From assembly GCA_947311845.1 (NCBI GenBank), contig CAMZMU010000027.1, positions 31,077,723 to 31,141,722 on the forward strand: 64,000 nt of DNA, given 5' to 3'. Within the stretch, counting starts at the first letter, position 1; each line of letters begins with the position of its first letter. This document shows positions 1-12,084 of the stretch, one piece after another. Position numbers and translations under genes: made by a program. This DNA comes from Poa pratensis (Eukaryota; Streptophyta; Magnoliopsida; Poales; Poaceae). The notes beneath the pieces were generated by a model. It saw only the letters and a program-made list of their open reading frames with translations, was not told where the DNA came from and made no database searches.

Positions 1-720
1 GTCATGAAGTTGCGGAACACGAAAATTATTATTGAATAACTTCATGACCGAACTGCGCATTCTCAACAATTTCATGTGTTAAACCTGTGTTTTTGGTTGT
101 TTCTCTATTTTTTTACTACTTGGTATACACTCCGGGATGGTACAAACCTGCGTGACGACCCGTCATCTCCAAATACTCGATGTTGTTGTCTCGGTACAAA
201 AGCAACAACAAAGCAAGCTGTTGCGATAGATCTTAGGCGCAACACGCAGATTTCCCCTGTCATCTCTAGATCCAGACTGATCAAGAGAGGATCCATCTTC
301 TCCAGATCTTTCCGCCACCATGACGGTGAGAGCATAGAAGGGGCTCACCAGATGAACTGTTCCAGAGCACTTCTCGCAATTGGCTCCACCTAGAGGAGCA
401 CCGCCGAAAGCAAGAGCACCTCTCCCAGTCGCCGAGCACCGCTCACGGGCCTCAGCAACCAAGCCCCCTTGGCATCTCACCAGTCGCCCTATAGGCAAAC
501 CCTAGACCTAGACTCGACCTAAACCTAGCCATACTGCTACTACTATACAGAGGAGGCGGCTCCCTCTCTCTCATCGTCTACGAGCGGCTGAGCCACCAGA
601 GATTTACATTTATGTTGAATATCTTAAAATTTTCAAAACTTCAGAATTACATTTATGTTAAATATCTTAAAATTTTCCTTGCAAATAAAAAAAAGGAACC
701 TCTCATACTTTGCCAGTTAC
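1..720. other. Unclassified left edge, no supported gene
   Basis: I see no convincing gene here. Short open frames exist on both strands between about 100 and 500, but they lack family motifs and splice context. The composition, a GC-richer patch at 160-600 followed by AT-rich sequence, would fit a transposon fragment running in from the left, but no terminus is visible. Confidence 0.4.
602..680. repeat. Short tandem direct duplication
   Basis: Two near-identical copies of about 33 bp (about 602-636 and 647-679, AT-rich, containing ACATTTATGTT and ATCTTAAAATTTTC) are separated by about 11 bp. It looks like a local replication-slippage duplication. Confidence 0.7.
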
Positions 721-722
721 TA

Positions 723-883
723 CTCCCTCCGTGTTTTAATATAAGATGTTTTAGCTTGCTCACATGTTGACTAGGTGCACACCCAAATGATTATACATAC
801 ACATTAAAACATGTCTATATATATGTTGACACATATGAATATGGACAAAAGCTAAAACATCTTATATTTATGAACGGAGGGAG
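723..883. mobile_element. Stowaway MITE
   Basis: Terminal inverted repeats start CTCCCTCCGT at the left and end ACGGAGGGAG at the right. The inner arms (AAGATGTTTTAGC and GCTAAAACATCTT) are complementary, and TA dinucleotides flank the element at 721-722 and 884-885. At 161 bp with a TA target this is a classic grass Stowaway (Tc1/mariner-type MITE). It lies about 0.36 kb upstream of the E2 start codon, so it sits in that gene's promoter. Confidence 0.92.
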
Positions 884-1136
884 TACTACTCATGCAGACG
901 CACGCACTCCAAAGTCAATTCCACTCGTGCTACTCGGAACGAAGACGCAGTCATAATTCGGCTCCAGATTAAACTGGTTTAACCCGAAACGGAGTTCGCA
1001 TCTTCAAATACTAGCTGGCTGGGCTGCTCACTCCAAATCAACCACCCCTCCGCTTTCTCCTTCTCCTCCTCCGTCACCGTCTCTCTCCTCTCCTCCGGCC
1101 CCGATTCCTTCTCCAAAGCTCCTCCTCCCCTCTACC

Positions 1137-1145
1137 TATATAAAA
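1137..1145 (+). promoter_or_regulatory. Probable TATA box of the E2 gene
   Basis: TATATAAAA lies about 95 bp upstream of the E2 ATG at 1240, preceded by a CT-rich tract at 1050-1135. Position and sequence fit a core promoter; the transcription start is not visible. Confidence 0.6.
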
Positions 1146-1239
1146 CCAACGCGGCCCCGGCGGCCATCAATTCGCGTCACCGCTAAGCCAATTATTCTTC
1201 CTCCGCTCGCCGCGAAAACCCTAGCCGCCGCCGATCCCC

Positions 1240-4200
1240 ATGGCGGCCAGCCAGGCCAGCCTCCTCCTCCTCAAGCAGCTCAGAGGTACGGATCCGCACG
1301 CTCCAGGTCGGGAACCAGCCGATTGATCCGGGGGGACTGATTTCGTGCTCTCGTGTTTGATTGGTGCAGATCTCGCCAAGCACCCCGTGGATGGGTTCTC
1401 GGCCGGCCTCGTCGACGACAGCAACGTCTTCGAGTGGCAGGTCACCATCATCGGCCCGCCCGAGACCCTATAGTGAGTCCTGTCGGATTCCCCTCGCGTC
1501 ACGCTTCGATTTCGCGTCCTGATAAACTGTGTGTGTGTGCCTTGCGACTGCCGGTCTGTAGTCTAGCTCGGAAGTTCGTTAGTACCTCAGGCTAGCGCGA
1601 TGGTTTTGCTGATTCTGCGGAATTGGGGCTTGTGGGGGTGAGGGATTCGTGCGAAAGTGGGTCGAATCGTTCAGCTGCGTCATGTTAATTGATGGGACCA
1701 CATGGCTTGAGTGTGCTAATTTCATCATCTGGTTTCGTTTGTGAGGAGATATTTTGTAGCAGTCGTAAAAACCCACGAGGAGGTCGAACATTGATGTTGA
1801 AACAAAGCTTATTGAGCACATGCAGGAGAGGTTAATTGATTGTTGTTAGTACCTGAAATAATATCTAAACTAGCAAGTGTGTGTGTAGGTCTCACAAGTT
1901 TGAACTATGCACTTTTTGTGTTGTGGATACACCACCTGGTAATGCTAGTGTTGACCAGTGACTTCAATGCATGGTCGCACACGGTCACACGGTCACACAT
2001 GACTTCAATTCATAGAGATGGGCTTAGGCTAGAAGGGGAGCGTGTCAACCACTTTTGACCTTCACTGGTACAGTCCGCCAGTCTCAACTCTCAAGTGTGG
2101 CGTCAATTTGACACGCGTTGCTGGTTACTAGCCCCAGTTCGAAACTGCGGCACTTATTTTGGGTCGGAGGGAGTAGCTTTAATGCTCATTCCTTAGTTTT
2201 TCGTCCACTGACCTTGGCTGTTGAACTCTCTAATTAACAAGTGCTTTGGTTTGTCCAATCACTAATGTATCGATAGAATTGTAAACATGTGAAAAGGGAT
2301 CACATGAATTGAGTCCACTACCATGGTTCAAAATGATGGCGACAACTAGTGGGCCTTATTTCAGTGAGAACAATAATGTTGATGCACATGCTTTGCATTG
2401 AACTTCATATTCTTTGATCTGCTTGGTAACACTGATATTAATTTTGCAGTGACGGAGGCTACTTCAACGCAATAATGAGCTTCCCACAAAATTATCCGAA
2501 CAGCCCTCCGTCAGTTAGATTTACATCGGAAATGTGGCATCCAAATGGTCAGATATTTACAGTCTGAGCTTTATATGTCTGTATTTGTGCAATACATCAT
2601 TCTGACATTATGCTGTTCTTTCCTCAGTTTATCCGGATGGGCGAGTATGCATTTCTATTCTTCATCCACCTGGCGATGATCCCAACGGATACGAGCTTGC
2701 GAGTGAGCGTTGGACACCAGTGCATACGGTAGTGCTTCTTATGGTCTACCATGCTCACAGTTTGCTTCCTTCCTTCCCGTTTCTTATGTAATAGCACCTT
2801 AATTGGCTTTATCTGCTATATGTGTTGCCAAACATCACCTGACAGCATTGGAAAGGAAAAACAAACCTTGTACCAATGAAATGCAAACCTTTCAAGTTCA
2901 TTGATAGATCTGCAATATCTTGTAATTGCTAAGTTTCTCAATGCTTGATGAATTATCATCACTACTTCCTGTAATTTTAACTAAAATTTTCAACTGAGAA
3001 CAACCTTAAAACTGCAACTAATGATATCTCGGCTCTATTTATGTTATTGTCTCATAGAACATGTTGATGCCTTTCTCTTGGATTTCCTTTTATGTTAGCT
3101 TCTCTTCTCTTAATAACCATGCTTAAATCTTCTGAAGAAGCTCATACTCTGTACACTGCTAATGAAAAATTCTTAATAAAAAATACCAGAGGGGCTCGGC
3201 TTCTAAGTTATGTGCCTTTGGATCCACTATCAGATAGCGATGTCGTCATCATGTTAATTCCATCTTTGAATACAGTTCCTTTTTAAAACATGATGTTTGT
3301 TTTCATTCAGGGTAGTTCTGAGAAAAAAATCCACATGATTGGAGTGCATCTCTTGATAGGATATTTTGTTTCCTTCTTTTTTTTAACCTAGAGTGGAATA
3401 CTGAACATGCACATATCAATGTTTTATATAGTTATGACAAATTGTTAAGTTAAACTTTGTTCTCCATTTACAGGTTGAGAGTATAGTTCTGAGCATTATT
3501 TCGATGCTTTCTAGTCCAAATGATGAATCACCAGCAAATATCGAAGCAGCTGTAAGTTTACTTTAATAATAGTTACTCCCTCCTCTCATAATATAAGATG
3601 TTTCTAAGATTGTATATTATTAATAATATGGGACAGAGAAATACCATGAAAACTTTATTTCCCTGAGGATCATCTCATACCCGTATTTGTGTGATTTTTT
3701 AAGAGTTTTGGTGAAGCAGGTGCCATCGATTCATATCGTAATACAGCACCACCTACAGTTTTTATTACCTGCCAATGCTGAAAATATTGCGCTGACAGTC
3801 GTAAATAGTTAATTATTGTGAATGTTTAGTCACGATATGGTAAACATCTACCTTAGAGAGGCCTTACACTGATGACTTAAAGTAGAATGTTGCGCCATAT
3901 TTTTTGTACTTTTGCTTAACTTTCAGAGATTATGGAATCCTCTTTGATATAGCTGAGCCAACATATAAACCATGGAGCTCACCAGAACTATTCGATGAGG
4001 ACACACGCAATTACAAGCATCGTCACATACACCTAACCGAACTCTGCAGCTTAACCAAACCTAGTAATAACTTGCCTGTCAAGTCCTGCGCTTGCCCATA
4101 TGTGCTCTCACTGCTGCTGTCTGCACACACATCTCCAACTTTAATTTTATGTCTCTTTCAGAAATCATTATCAAATCTTTCCTTGAGCCAATCCTGGTGG

Positions 4201-4617
4201 AGACAGATCTCCACCAGTTTGTTAAGGCTCCTGTCCTGATACATTCTATGAAATACTATGTCTAGTGTGACATGCTTGTCGACAAAATAGGAAGCGGGGT
4301 TTTCTACTTTTTATGGCAAACGTTGTTGAATACCCCTAAGTAGATAGCTCTTGAGTTTCTTGACCTTGCAACATTTCTAAACTCACATACATGACAATTT
4401 GGGTTGTCTTTTTGCTGCATGGAAATAGTGTCGATACAGTGGTGGGAATATTTCTAATAAAATGGTGGAAAAGTTCCTGTTTGTGCTTCTTTATGGATTT
4501 GTGGTAGCCTGAAATTCACCTGATGTGTTTCTTGCGCAGAAAGACTGGAGGGACAAGCAGGATGAGTTCAAGAAAAAAGTTAGGCGTGCTGTACGGAAAT
4601 CTCAGGAAATGCTCTGA
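1240..4617 (+). CDS. Ubiquitin-conjugating enzyme E2, class G (UBC7/13/14 type)
   Basis: Six exons reconstruct a 167-residue E2: 1240-1285, 1370-1472, 2450-2547, 2628-2728, 3474-3551 and 4540-4617, all with GT/AG introns and consistent phase. The protein starts [20 protein letters not shown]. It carries the HPN motif at residues 80-82 and the catalytic cysteine at about residue 90 in [12 protein letters not shown]. After the cysteine comes the acidic insertion [16 protein letters not shown], which marks the UBE2G/UBC7 class. In this family the enzyme takes ubiquitin from E1 and works with RING E3s; yeast Ubc7 and mammalian UBE2G2 act in ER-associated degradation, and a similar role here is inference. 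Length matches the plant UBC7/13/14 group (about 166-167 aa). Introns hold Stowaway remnants. I cannot tell which paralogue this is. Confidence 0.95.
3575..3640. mobile_element. One-ended Stowaway remnant in E2 intron 5
   Basis: The left end CTCCCTCCTCTCATAATATAAGATG matches the Stowaway terminus and inner arm in its first 20 bases, but the right terminus is missing. A second lone end (GTCGGAGGGAGTA, about 2163-2175) sits in intron 2. Both look like decayed MITEs removed from the mRNA by splicing. Confidence 0.55.
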
Positions 4618-5814
4618 ATAAAATGGGAGTACTGGGGAAGTTAGCCATGCCTTTTCAGGTGTGCAAGGTTTTGCTGTGGGTCTCCAGATGCCTATCCGGC
4701 GATAGCAATTTCACTTTTCCCCTGTACATTTTCCATTTAGCGCGTCTCCACTGGCGGTCTAGTCCTGGTTGTTCGGGACGGAACGTTGTTGTATTTGTGT
4801 GGCTTGGGCTATCATGATTGAGAAACTTGGGAGAGCTGCCACATACCATAACATTTGTAACGAATCTGATATAAAAGGACACCTGCCTGATGATCTGATT
4901 GTTTAAGTCCAATATTGAGAACATGTGTAGACGGGTGCAATATGTTGTCTAAAATCAATTATTTGTAGAAATGGATACTCCGGACGCTCTTGTCTAAATT
5001 TATGTTTGACTTCCAGTTTTAATAAAAAAGATGAATTATGTGTCTTAAAAGTTATACTATTTCATTCATACTTTCAGAGAAAGTTTGTAATGATATACTT
5101 TTTATAATAAATGGCAGATGTATTATTGATCAGAAATAAAACATTAAGTAAAACCTGAGCTTGACTTGTCATCAGGATATCTCTATCTCATTTGCACATG
5201 AATTACACTATGGACTCTGCACAAGCCAGCCGTAATGGTCAATGCATTGAGTAGAAGCCTAATTTCTGGAAAACGCCTATGCACTGAGGTATATCTTTCC
5301 ATTGTTTAGATAATCCATTTTCATACATATACAAGATTACAGTTGCAACTTTATAAGAACATACACACATCAATTCAATCTTGGTACAAAAACTTCCAGA
5401 AATAAATATAGCAAAGTTGCACCCGTTTCAAAAGTATTACAACTCACAAACAACAACGCCATGAGGCCATGACCACACGTTCTGGATAATGATGGGCCAT
5501 TGATAACCAAGTCTTCCCTGGGATTGAATGGTCCATCTTTCCCACAGAAAATTACACCAGCATCACCAGGGGATTCACGGCTCAAATGGAACAGCCACTG
5601 GGGGCAAAAAATGGTTAATAATGCACGAGCACAGGTGAAATTCTGCACCCCGTGACAATCCTCCTGGAAGGCAGCTGGGGTCTTGGGACCAATCTTGTTC
5701 ACAAGAACCTGAATATCTTTGTGGGGGATCCCATCATGTCACTATCTGCTGAAAAACACAAGAAACAAAAACAGAAGTGCAGACAAAAATTCATCTATAA
5801 AACCATGGAAAATT
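4618..5814. other. E2 3' UTR and intergenic region
   Basis: The first part should be the 3' UTR of the E2 gene. A 110-codon open frame on the minus strand (5370-5702) has an acceptable amino-acid mix but no domain or homology I recognise, so I do not call it a gene. Nothing else is recognised. Confidence 0.4.
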
Positions 5815-5886
5815 GATCATAGTGGGAGTCGAACCCACGACCTATAGATTCGGAATCTAACGCGATATCCACTTCGCTATATGACC
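5815..5886 (-). tRNA. tRNA-Arg (anticodon CCG)
   Basis: The minus strand folds as a 72-nt tRNA. The acceptor stem is GGTCATA/TATGATC, the D stem GCGA/TCGC, the anticodon loop TTCCGAA (anticodon CCG) and the T arm GTGGG-TTCGACT-CCCAC. The B box GGTTCGACTCC is perfect and there is no intron. One oddity: the outermost pair of the anticodon stem (position 27 with 43) is T opposite T. The gene is probably functional but slightly imperfect. Confidence 0.9.
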
Positions 5887-7199
5887 ATTCTTGATTTCAT
5901 TGCAGAATTTTGATGCATAAGGACACTCACATCCATCTATGCCCTATCTTCAAAGAGGCACAGGTGACAACAGACAATGTTAAGGCCCACACATAGCTAC
6001 CAGTAGTAACATCCAAAACCAAAACAAAATAATTTGAAATGTAAAACCACAGTGACTGTGAATCAAGTGTGTTGTAAATCAGAATAGACGTCAAGTTATC
6101 AATAAAGCACACTCATCTGAGGTTCCAAAATTTATAGAATGATAACTACTTCATAATTCGTAGAGCCGGAACTAGCACATGGTGTGTCTGGGACAGCCAG
6201 CAGAGTACCGAGCTCTTCAATCTTACTCCCTACACCACGGTAAACCAATGCGGCCATGGCTCATTTCTCCGCTGATTCCTCTTGCTTGTCAGCAGGTGCG
6301 GATACACACACTTGGCGTGGCAGCAGCACAAGGGTGCAGCAGGTCAGCAGCGTAAGTCCGCCGATCCTATTTTCTGCAGTACCAGTACCTGACAGGCTGA
6401 CCATGTTGATTTTTTTTTGCTTAGCAAGTACCTAATCCTACACGCGTGTCAGCAGTGCACTAGCTTAGTAGTTCAAGTAGGGTTCTACTAGAAGAGATGA
6501 TCTGTAACTAGTACTAGCTGTAGTTTCTAGTCAAGAGTGTGCTGGCTTCACGTGTATCGGTGTATGTGACGAGCTTTTTGCTCTCTGAACCTCTCGGTCA
6601 TAGCTCTGTTGTCTGCTCGACACACATGAGAGCTAGTGCAGCGGACAGAGCGCAGCCCAACAATGTATAGGCTTCAACCCATTTCAGCGAACGGTTCTCA
6701 AACAATCTCAACCCGCAGATTGGCCCTCGGATCAGTTCAGTTTTGATGGAAAGATCGAATAGGTTTGGGTTCAGTTGGGCTGACGGAATTAGGTTGGATT
6801 ACCAACTTTATTCGTGCGGCTGCGGTTGTGGTATGGTGAAATTTTCAAACCATTCTCAGGTTTAGTTCTAGGTGATCTATTATCAACTCCAAAATGATGG
6901 CTGCGCTAGCAATAACGCACTGTCTGACATGGTTTTGTATCTAGGGACCGTACTAGTGGCACTTACAAATAAGGGAAAAGAAAATTCAAGGCACAAACAC
7001 AGGAAACTGGCAAATTAGGTATGTGCACATTACACAAATACTGATCACTACATTCACCCAATGCAGCAGCAATGAGTTCAATCCTGGCTCTATGGTGACT
7101 GTTGCGGGAGAAGTAGCAAACCGTGGCACCGAGGAGGCATCAATCAGGTCAGGTATCTCCCTAACTGCGCTAGCAAAGCAACAGCGGCCACCAAACCAA
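5887..7199. other. Intergenic, one exon-like fragment
   Basis: Mostly unrecognised sequence. At about 7064-7147 a 28-residue open stretch (SNEFNPGSMVTVAGEVANRG and onward) is bounded by an AG acceptor-like and a GT donor-like site. It could be an orphan exon of a captured gene, but I cannot name the family. It lies directly beside the Helitron insertion point at 7199/7200. Confidence 0.3.
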
Positions 7200-8488
7200 T
7201 CTATACTATAATATTCAAAGCTGTCGTGATGGTACGTCGGGTGGTACGTACGTCGTACGTCGCCGATCGGTAAAAAAATCGGACCCACGCACCAATCCAG
7301 ATCGCTAGAAAAACCAGAGCAAAAACCGACGCGCTACATCGCTCGCGACCCGCTCTACCGTTCCATCGTCATGTGGCCCATCAGCCCCTTTTAGCCATAA
7401 CCCATCTGGCAAATTGGACTGTTATTTTTTCTCGTTACGAGATTGGTACGAAGTACGAACCGGACTCCTGCCTCTCTCCTTTCCAATACGAACTTAGCAC
7501 AGGTTGTGTGTTGGATAAGAATTCAAGCCACGTCCGAATCAAACCCAGCCCTTCAGCCTACCAATCTCGCCAAAATCCAAGCAAATTGGTCGACCTTGAC
7601 GGATACCGTGACTGGGTCACCGTTTCGCTGTTCTGCCGACCTCGCAGGCACTCCATCCGCCTGTGCTCCATCCAAGGTACGATGAGCATCTACATACATC
7701 ATACATGGTCTTGTTTTGTGTTCCTCACGAAGGTCCGATCGGAGTTCGATCAATTTGCTTGGGACGCGCGTAGCTAGCACCAGAGTGAGATCTCACGTAC
7801 GGTAGCTAGCGCAATCAGTCATCGTGCTTGCGCTATCGTCTTTTTATGAACCTTACCAAGCTATCTAGCTTGAGCGATTGTACTGAGCAGTGTTGATCGA
7901 CCATGCAAGAAAATGTATACAAAGACCACATGTTGTAAGCCCCCCTTTTATCAAAGTGTCACACTACTGATAATTGTACACATATAGACCATCACATGAA
8001 TGGGGCACGTTCAGTATATAGCTCCACATCACAGGAATTTCTATTATTTATTTGTGTTGTTAATTTCGAAGTGGGAATGGAGGGTTAATTTCGAAGCAGT
8101 TTAGATCTTTCCGGACAATTTCTGGCTATCGACATGAATGGGGACCATAAGCAAAGGGTTTACACCAACATTTGTTTCATTTTCCTGCTAGGATATGCAA
8201 TATAATGCAGATTGGTTGTTGGGTCTATGGCTAATTTCGAAGCAGTTTAGATCTTTCCGGACAACCTCTGGCTATCGACACGAATGGGGACTATAAGCAA
8301 AGGGTTTACACGAAAATCCTTTCCATCAAGTGTCATTAATTTAAGCTTCATTGTGCTCATGTGGCAACATTCTCATGCTTCTTCCCTCGGCCCAATGCGT
8401 AAAAATGATAGAACCAAATTCTGTTTACTTCAAACTTAAGACGTTTGGTTAATTTTAAGCCCGTTGCAACGCACGGGCATTTTGCTAG
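7200..8488 (+). mobile_element. Non-autonomous Helitron
   Basis: The 5' end starts TCTATACTATAAT. The 3' end is GCCCGTTGCAACGCACGGGC, whose GCCCGT/ACGGGC arms form a hairpin, followed by ATTTTG and CTAG (8485-8488). The element sits between a host A (7199) and T (8489), as Helitrons require. At 1.29 kb it has no Rep/helicase coding capacity, so it depends on an autonomous partner. An internal pair of about 80-bp direct repeats is listed separately. Confidence 0.88.
8086..8311 (+). repeat. Direct repeat pair inside the Helitron
   Basis: Two roughly 80-bp copies (about 8086-8166 and 8232-8311) share TTTAGATCTTTCCGGACAA, the central CTGGCTATCGACA and the end AAGCAAAGGGTTTACAC, with a few substitutions. 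They are 65 bp apart. Confidence 0.85.
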
Positions 8489-11400
8489 TAACTAAAGTAT
8501 TCCTTCCATGTCACAAACTCTAGCACGACCTGCGCGTTGACCAAAATATTTGCTACGCTTAAGCAGCCAAGAATTCCAGCAGATGCTGCAGATCTGACCT
8601 AGTAACTCCCGACACGGCTGATCGATTTTGACAGCCTAATTCGTCGTGCGGCTAGGCGGATGAGATCGCGGCCGAAGCGAGCGATCTTTGCACAAGGGGA
8701 TCTGGCGATGGGTGGAGGCTTAGTCGTCGGCATGGGAGGATGGGCCATGGGGGATGGCGAGAGATGGAATAGAGCGTACCGGCGATACATCAGTAGGTGG
8801 ACGACGGCATGATTGATTACACGGGCTGCTGGAGAGCTCGGTTTCAGTCCCGCCGGAGGCGCGCCGCCGGTGATCGGCCGTCTCCACGTTCGGAGGGCTC
8901 TGGCTTGCCCGAGCCACGTTTTTTTTTTCTTCTTTTGAGTGGAGGTGCCGCGATCTGCAAGGGCGGCGGAAAGAAGGCCTCGGCGCGAAACTGTCCGGCT
9001 TGGCGTTGTGGGCCGTAGCACTAGGCTTATCAGCGGCCTGCTGGATGGTTTACGTCTTTAGGATCCTCTGAACGAAACTGAATGTTGATTTCTTCGGTTT
9101 TTTTTACGATTTTATTTAGGTTTGTTACTTTAACCTTTTTGTATTTTTCCGCTTCCTTTTGTGCTTCAGATTTTATTTATTTATTTTAAATACACGAATT
9201 TTTTCATAAGATACATAATGTAAAAAAGAGTGCCTCTTGGCTTATGTCGAGATATTGATTCCTCCACACAACAATTTGCTTCTCGTATCGACGAATTAGA
9301 AGAGATGTCAACCGGCAACCGTATCTGGAAACAACGTATATCCTGACATACACTCAATACTTCTATTTTTCAAAAAAAAAAACATTCTGGGTGTATATCC
9401 CGACATTCCATATTCACACACAAATTTCGTGACAAACATTGCGTTAAAAAGACAAAAAAAAATGTCTCACAAAAAGTCGTTTTGTAGCACCCAGTTTGTT
9501 TCTTAACAAGCCACACAAAAATGCCTTTTTTTTCATGAAACTTGGTGTGTCAACATAAAATGATTGTATGTACACGCGAATATTTTTTCGGATTTTTCGA
9601 CATTTGAAAAAAAATCAATAATGAAAGTATCTACTCATATGAGACAAAACACCGCCTCTTGAGATGACCCCATATATCATTGACACCATGAGACTTTTAT
9701 TTAGCGTGAGGGTGTTCCGTTCATCGAAGCAACTCTCGGGAGGACAAACAACTCTGCCATGGAAAAAATGTACCATCATTTCAGACGTATGTCGTGGTTT
9801 TCTCCAACTCATACATCGTGATACCAAATCATCCACCGGAGATAGAAAACGGGCGGAAGAAACAAATTTGTTGCGAACCTCATTCCCACATCGAGAAAAA
9901 ACGCTCCTCCACCGCACTTCTAACCCTAGAGGTGGCGACCCAGTTTTGCCCCTTCCTTCTCCATCGGCAAGCCTGTTGGTCCATGCCTCCTCCGTCCGTC
10001 GTTCCGGTGACGCCAGAGGGCGGGGAGCTTGGCGCTTCGACCTTGGTGAGTTAAAGTCGGGCTGCATTTTTTCATAGGTGTCATATCTGTAGCGGGATGG
10101 CGTCGCGTCGGAATAAGATACCCCTGTTTCCCTCTCATCTTGGCGTTGCTCTAATCGGCGGCGTCATGAGGTAGGTGGCTTGGTCATCTCGCTGTTCTTT
10201 TAGATCTGGCGAGATTAATTTCTCGGTGTCTCGCCGACGTTTGTTGCTATTGACGGCAACGCTGATGGCCAGGGTGAGACATATATTCTTGGGTGAGGAT
10301 GTTGGTCTGAAGGTGGTGGATTTTTCATTCTTCCTAGACTCTGTCGATGGGACACGTGACATATCTTGGTCCAAAATAGCACGGGGACGTCCCCCGGTCG
10401 ACGTGCCACGACGACATGTGTCGCACGCGATTCGAGATGTGCGCCGCCGGTGATCGGCCGTCTCCCTGTTCGGAGGGCTCTTTTTTCTTTTGAGTGGAGG
10501 AGCCGCAATCTGTAAGGGCAGCGGAAATAAGGCCTCGGCGCGAAACTGTCCCGCTTGGCGTTGTGGGCCGTGGCACTAGGCTTATCAGCGGCCTGCTAGA
10601 TGGTTTACGTCTTTACGGTCCGTCTGAACGAAACTGAATGTGTGATTTCTTCAGTTTTCTTTCAATTTTTATTTAGTTTTGTTAGTATAATCTTTTTTGC
10701 TTTTTCCTCTTCTTTTGCGATTCAATTTTTTTAATTTTTAAATACACGAATGTTTTCAGAAATTACATAATACTATAAAAAAGACAAAAAAATGTCTCAC
10801 AAAAAGTTCTTTTGGGCATACAACCAATACTTCCATTGTTAAAAAATATAGAACAAACGTAAAAACATTCCAGGTGTATGTGTATACCCAGACATTCTAT
10901 ATTCGCACACATTTTTTTGACAAAAAGTCATTTTGTGGTTTGCGTTAAAAAGACAAACTCACACAAAAAGTCACACTTGCAACATGTATGTTCATCGACT
11001 CACACAAACTCGTTGACGGTGGTGCTTTTTTGGATCTCGCAATGATGGAGGTTTGGCGTCTCTTCGGACGTTCGTATGGTATCGGGTGGCCACCGCTGGC
11101 TTCGGCAAGTGTAGGAAACGTTAGGGATAGTTCTATATTTTCTATTATCTTTTAGTGGTCTGTGTGCAAAGTTCTTAGGACAATCATATTTTCCTGGTCA
11201 GTCAACTTGATTCTCTGATAACGAAATATGTGGTTGCTCTAAAAAAATCCCACCTCGAGATGAATCCGCATCGTTTTTCAGTAGTAAATTAAGCCACTCC
11301 CTGCGCGGCCTCATGAAAAAAAATCGCCACAAAAACCCATCCCGAAACGGTGAAACACCCTTTCCCGCGCGCATTTCCGCGTTCCAAATTTTCTACTCGC
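8489..11400. other. Repetitive intergenic block without a supported gene
   Basis: Apart from the direct repeat pair (separate entry), this stretch holds GC-rich patches (9850-10060, 10150-10450) with short open frames on both strands but no recognisable domain. The composition resembles the untranslated parts of retroelements, but no PBS, polypurine tract or reverse transcriptase is visible. Confidence 0.4.
8861..10972. repeat. Dispersed direct repeat pair of about 0.55-0.6 kb
   Basis: Copy 1 (about 8861-9488) and copy 2 (about 10441-10972) align in the same orientation. Both start GCGCCGCCGGTGATCGGCCG. Both contain GCGCGAAACTGTCC, GCTTGGCGTTGTGGGCCG, CTTATCAGCGGCCTGCT and AACGAAACTGAATG. 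Both end in a T-rich tract with AAATACACGAAT and GCGTTAAAAAGACAAA. Copy 1 has extra sequence near 9235-9340. No TG...CA ends are obvious, so an LTR identity is unproven; a segmental duplication is equally possible. Confidence 0.8.
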
Positions 11401-11560
11401 CGCCTAAACCGCCAGCGCACGAAATCCCCACACGGATCCACTCCCCGCACACTTCCAAATCCGACCGTCCCACAAATCCAACGCCCCCACCCACCCACCC
11501 ACGCCACCTCACCGATCCGATCCCCAACCAGTCCACCAATCACGCACCTCCTCACCCTCC

Positions 11561-11567
11561 TATATAT
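11561..11567 (+). promoter_or_regulatory. TATA box of histone H2B gene
   Basis: TATATAT lies 95 bp upstream of the H2B ATG. A CCAAT motif is at 11536-11540, and CACGGATC near 11430 matches the plant histone octamer CGCGGATC at seven of eight positions. The arrangement fits an S-phase histone promoter; cell-cycle control is inference from family knowledge. Confidence 0.7.
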
Positions 11568-11661
11568 CCCCACCGCTTCCTCCCAGAAATCCCACACCTC
11601 AAACCCAAACACATCTCATCTTCATCTTCGCGCCGGCAACCTCACACCTCCCTCACCATCA

Positions 11662-12084
11662 ATGGCGCCCAAGGCCGAGAAGAAGCCCGCGGAGAAGAAG
11701 CCGGTGGAGGCGGAGAAGTCCAAGCCCAAGGCTGAGAAGCGCGTGCCCGGCGCCGCCAAGGGCGGCGAGGGCGCTGACAAGAAGAAGAAGAAGAAGGCCA
11801 AGAAGTCCGTCGAGACCTACAAGATCTACATCTTCAAGGTGCTCAAGCAGGTGCACCCGGACATCGGCATCTCCTCCAAGGCCATGTCCATCATGAACTC
11901 CTTCATCAACGACATCTTCGAGAAGCTCGCCGGCGAGTCGGCCAAGCTCGCGCGCTACAACAAGAAGCCCACCATCACCTCCAGGGAGATCCAGACCGCT
12001 GTGCGCCTTGTGCTGCCTGGCGAGCTCGCCAAGCACGCCGTATCCGAAGGGACCAAGGCCGTCACCAAGTTCACATCGTCTTAG
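11662..12084 (+). CDS. H2B: Histone H2B
   Basis: An intronless 140-residue ORF starts [19 protein letters not shown] and ends [17 protein letters not shown]. Residues 1-50 form the lysine/alanine/proline-rich tail typical of plant H2B. The histone fold follows ([57 protein letters not shown]). The C-terminal AVTKF lysine is the conserved mono-ubiquitination site of the family. It pairs with H2A in the nucleosome. The start is fixed by the TATA box 95 bp upstream: the same frame is open back to 11350, but that part precedes the TATA box. Coding is strongly GC-biased at third positions, as in other grass histones. The 3' flank is tandemly duplicated. Confidence 0.98.
   Translation: MAPKAEKKPAEKKPVEAEKSKPKAEKRVPGAAKGGEGADKKKKKKAKKSVETYKIYIFKVLKQVHPDIGISSKAMSIMNSFINDIFEKLAGESAKLARYNKKPTITSREIQTAVRLVLPGELAKHAVSEGTKAVTKFTSS

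Noticed and set aside
5370..5702. 110-codon minus-strand frame downstream of the E2 gene
   Set aside because: Reads somewhat protein-like but no family, partner exon or promoter could be recognised.
11350..11661. N-terminal extension of H2B in the same frame
   Set aside because: It lies upstream of and across the TATA box and is proline/serine-rich noise; H2B proteins start at MAPKAEKK.
11659..12036. Leucine-rich minus-strand frame opposite H2B
   Set aside because: Shadow of the GC-rich H2B coding sequence (AAG repeats read as leucines).
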